From NCBI GenBank assembly GCA_001768155.1, contig MENC01000077.1:1-7810 (forward strand): DNA of 7,810 nt, in the 5' to 3' direction. Under the pieces are notes generated by a model, which made no database searches, had not been told where the DNA came from, and saw only the letters and a program-made list of their open reading frames with translations. The position numbers were made by a program, and so were the translations under genes. Within the stretch, counting starts at the first letter, position 1. Every line of letters begins with the position of its first letter. This DNA comes from Bacteroidetes bacterium GWA2_30_7 (GTDB taxonomy: Bacteria; Bacteroidota; Bacteroidia; Bacteroidales; GWF2-33-38). Below are positions 5,237-7,810 of this stretch, piece by piece.

Positions 5237-7799
5237 TAAAAATAACCATCATAAAACTCTTTCGTTTATTTTGTATAGTGTGATAGTAAGCATTATAATT
5301 AATTTATTTTTTAAATATCAAGAATTTAATACTCTTTCGGATATTTTTTCATTATTTGATTATAAATTTTATTTACTTTCAATATTCATATATTCAGCAC
5401 TATACTTTTTTTCAAAACCGTATAAAATTAAAATTATAGAACTCGAAAATGATATAAAATCAAAAGAACTTCTTTGTGAAAGTAATAAAACATTTGTAAA
5501 AAATATCAACAACAAAGGTTACGAAATAAAATTCGATTTTTCAAACAATAACCCACTTGGGAAAGCTTTACTACAAATGAAACATGATGTATTAAGTGCA
5601 AAACAAAAAGAAGAAGAGCGACTAATGGTTTCAAGAGGCAGAGAGCTAATATCCAATATTCTAATGAAACATTCAAACATAAATGAAATGTCTTACGAAG
5701 TATTAACAAATATCATTAAATATATAAACGTTAACCAAGGAGCTTTTTATATTTATAACGAAGAAGAAAATGTTTTACGTAATATTGAAACTTATGCTTA
5801 TAATAGAAAAAGGTTTCTTAATCAATCATTTAAAATTGGTCATGGGTTAATTGGGCAGGCAGCTTATGAGTTGGATATAATTTATTTAACAGATTTACCT
5901 GATTATTACTGTTCAATGACTTCGGGTTTATTAGGTGAAAAGAAACCTTCAAGTCTTCTTATCGTTCCTTTAATTTCTGATAAAAAATTACAAGGCATTA
6001 TTGAATTAGCTTCTGTAGAAGACAGCATTCCAGAAAATTCAATAAAACTTGTAAAGCAAGTTAGCGAAATGATTGCTCAAACAATATTTACATTAAAAGT
6101 TAATGAAAAAACATCGCAATTACTTGAAGAATCTCGCTTAAAAACAGAAGAACTTTGTCAAAACGAAATATTGCTTAAACAAAGTGCTACCGAAATGGAA
6201 GAAGCACATGAAAAACTTGAAGAAACAAATCAAAAACTTGAATCAAAAATAAAAGAAGTTGAAAACTCACAAAAAAGAACCTATACAATTTTAGAGAATG
6301 CCTCAGAAGTAATTTCAATAATTGATAAAAATGAAATAGTTACGTTTGAGAGTCCATCTGTCAAAAACGTTCTTGGTTATGACGCAGATGAAATAATTGG
6401 AAAAAATGCTTTTGAAAGAATAGACCCTTCGTATAGAGATAAATTGTATTCTACATTCGATTTTTTAATTAAAAACCCTGACGGTCAACAAATTTTTGAA
6501 TTTCAATATATTAAAAAAGATGAAGATATTGTTTGGCTTGAATCTAAAGGCAGAAATTGTATTGAAAATCCTGCAATTAATGGTATTGTGTTTAATACCA
6601 GAGATATAACTCAACAAAAAATTGCAGAACGAGAACAACGAATGAGAGGGCAAATGCAATCATTATCAGAAAATAGTCCAGATATAATTATTCGATTTGG
6701 CATAGATGGTAAAGTATTCTATGTTAATCCTATGATGCAATATTTTACAGAAATAAAAACTAAAAACTTTCTTAAAAAATCATTAGAAGAACTTGATTTA
6801 GAACAACAAATAAAAATTTTCTTTAAAAACACAATTGAACATATTAAGCTCAAAAAGAAAAAACATGATGCAGAATTTGTATTTCCAACTATTCATGGAA
6901 CTAAAATTATGCAAGTTAACGCAATTCCTGAATTTAATGAAGAAAATCAACTCGAATCAATACTATTTGTTGCTCACGATGTTACCGAACGAAAACAAAT
7001 TGAAATAGAAATTCAAGAAAAAAATAAAAAAATTACTGAAAGCATTAATTACGCAGAGCATATACAAGTTTCTATTTTACCAAATACAAAATTATTACAA
7101 GAATATATTGAAAAATCATTTATTTATTATTATCCAAAAGATGTTGTTAGTGGCGATTTTCCTTGGTTTTTCAAAAAAGATGATTTAATATATATTGCAG
7201 TTGTAGATTGTACCGGACATGGGGTTCCGGGAGCAATGTTATCTTTAATCGGATACTTCCTTTTAAATAATATTGTTGACCATGATATAGAGTTAAAAAC
7301 ATCAGAAATACTAGACGAGTTGAATATTAGAGTTCGTCATACATTAAGACAAGAATCACCTGAAGCCGAAGCTAGAGATGGAATGGATATAGCTCTATTG
7401 AAAATAAATCTGTCGAATAATACGCTAGAATTTGCTGGTGCACATCGTCCATTATTATTCCTACGAAACTCCGAACTAACTGAAATTAAATCAGATAAAA
7501 AGGCAATTGGTGGAATTCCGTTAAAAGGAAAAGTTGAAGCACCATTTGTAAATCACGTTATAAAAATAAATTCAGGCGATAAATTCTTTATTTATTCTGA
7601 TGGATTAACAGACCAACTTGGCGGAACAGAACGTAAGAAATATTCTTCACGAAGAGTTAGAGAGTTAATAAGCAATAATCATAATTTTTCAATTTCCGAA
7701 TTTTCAGTATTATTTGCAAATGATTACTCTCAATGGATGGGAAAAGAAAAACAAATAGACGATGTACTTTTAATCGGTTTAGAAATATGCCATTTCTAA
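5229..7799 (+). CDS. Membrane GAF-PAS-PAS sensor with C-terminal SpoIIE/PP2C-type Ser/Thr phosphatase
   Basis: This is an 856-residue protein. Two hydrophobic segments lie at about 9-29 and 45-63, with a HAMP-like linker at about 64-135 (NPLGKALLQMKHDVL). A GAF domain covers about 135-290, a coiled coil about 292-348, and PAS domains about 350-462 (ending FNTRDITQQK) and 472-588 (ending VAHDVTERKQ). A SpoIIE-type PP2C domain covers about 603-853. Metal-binding and catalytic motifs are present: DVVSGDF (Asp643), AVVDCTGHGVPGAMLS (Asp660), RDGMDIALL, FIYSDGLTD (Asp791) and QIDDVLLIG (Asp844/845). The phosphatase therefore looks active. Enzymes of this class usually dephosphorylate STAS-type anti-anti-sigma proteins in partner-switching pathways, but no STAS or HATPase partner is present in the window. 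The start overlaps the preceding GAF gene by 8 bp. The stop lies 11 bp before the window edge, so downstream partners may follow. The GAF region is clearly paralogous to the protein at 1202-2608. Confidence 0.93.
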   Translation: MYNKNNHHKTLSFILYSVIVSIIINLFFKYQEFNTLSDIFSLFDYKFYLLSIFIYSALYFFSKPYKIKIIELENDIKSKELLCESNKTFVKNINNKGYEIKFDFSNNNPLGKALLQMKHDVLSAKQKEEERLMVSRGRELISNILMKHSNINEMSYEVLTNIIKYINVNQGAFYIYNEEENVLRNIETYAYNRKRFLNQSFKIGHGLIGQAAYELDIIYLTDLPDYYCSMTSGLLGEKKPSSLLIVPLISDKKLQGIIELASVEDSIPENSIKLVKQVSEMIAQTIFTLKVNEKTSQLLEESRLKTEELCQNEILLKQSATEMEEAHEKLEETNQKLESKIKEVENSQKRTYTILENASEVISIIDKNEIVTFESPSVKNVLGYDADEIIGKNAFERIDPSYRDKLYSTFDFLIKNPDGQQIFEFQYIKKDEDIVWLESKGRNCIENPAINGIVFNTRDITQQKIAEREQRMRGQMQSLSENSPDIIIRFGIDGKVFYVNPMMQYFTEIKTKNFLKKSLEELDLEQQIKIFFKNTIEHIKLKKKKHDAEFVFPTIHGTKIMQVNAIPEFNEENQLESILFVAHDVTERKQIEIEIQEKNKKITESINYAEHIQVSILPNTKLLQEYIEKSFIYYYPKDVVSGDFPWFFKKDDLIYIAVVDCTGHGVPGAMLSLIGYFLLNNIVDHDIELKTSEILDELNIRVRHTLRQESPEAEARDGMDIALLKINLSNNTLEFAGAHRPLLFLRNSELTEIKSDKKAIGGIPLKGKVEAPFVNHVIKINSGDKFFIYSDGLTDQLGGTERKKYSSRRVRELISNNHNFSISEFSVLFANDYSQWMGKEKQIDDVLLIGLEICHF

Positions 7800-7810
7800 A
7801 TCAAAACACA

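Overview
The window is AT-rich with short intergenic gaps, strong lysine/asparagine/isoleucine bias in its proteins, little use of Shine-Dalgarno sequences, and GAF/PAS/SpoIIE-type sensor proteins of a style common in Bacteroidota. I read it as chromosomal DNA from a Bacteroidota bacterium, probably an anaerobic or low-oxygen environmental lineage. This is inferred from style only; no rRNA or other phylogenetic marker is present.

Layout: (1) 3-233 (+) is the C-terminal end of an LpxL/HtrB-like lipid A acyltransferase cut by the window edge. (2) 319-1014 (-) is a Crp/Fnr-family regulator convergent with it. (3) 1015-1201 is a divergent intergenic region. It holds a perfect 12-bp-arm palindrome overlapping a near-consensus FNR-type box (TTGAC-N4-ATCAA), and a candidate Bacteroidota-type promoter for the rightward genes. 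(4) 1202-4359 (+) encodes a membrane-anchored GAF/coiled-coil protein, TusA, a DsrE/DsrF/DrsH-like protein, and two small paralogous DsrE-family proteins. The first four are separated by only 5-14 bp. (5) 4490-7799 (+) encodes a small two-TM GAF protein overlapping by 8 bp a large two-TM GAF-PAS-PAS-SpoIIE/PP2C phosphatase.

The central idea, which is inference, is that the rightward genes form one functional unit. Sulfur-carrier proteins (TusA plus three DsrE-fold proteins, able in principle to hold or pass persulfide sulfur) are sandwiched between membrane GAF sensors, the last of which ends in a Ser/Thr phosphatase. The divergently encoded Crp/Fnr protein, with an N-terminal CxxC, is the obvious candidate regulator. 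This could link sulfane-sulfur or redox state to a phosphatase-driven (partner-switching) response. No enzyme that makes or consumes the sulfur (rhodanese, Dsr or Hdr complex) and no anti-sigma/anti-anti-sigma partner is visible in the window.

The second small DsrE gene is bracketed by two near-identical, same-orientation hairpin repeats (3860-3903 and 4388-4434). Their stems differ by a reciprocal G:C to C:G swap, and the first is flanked by degenerate tandem heptamers. This is the most structured non-coding signal in the window. There is no gene-free stretch over 300 bp.
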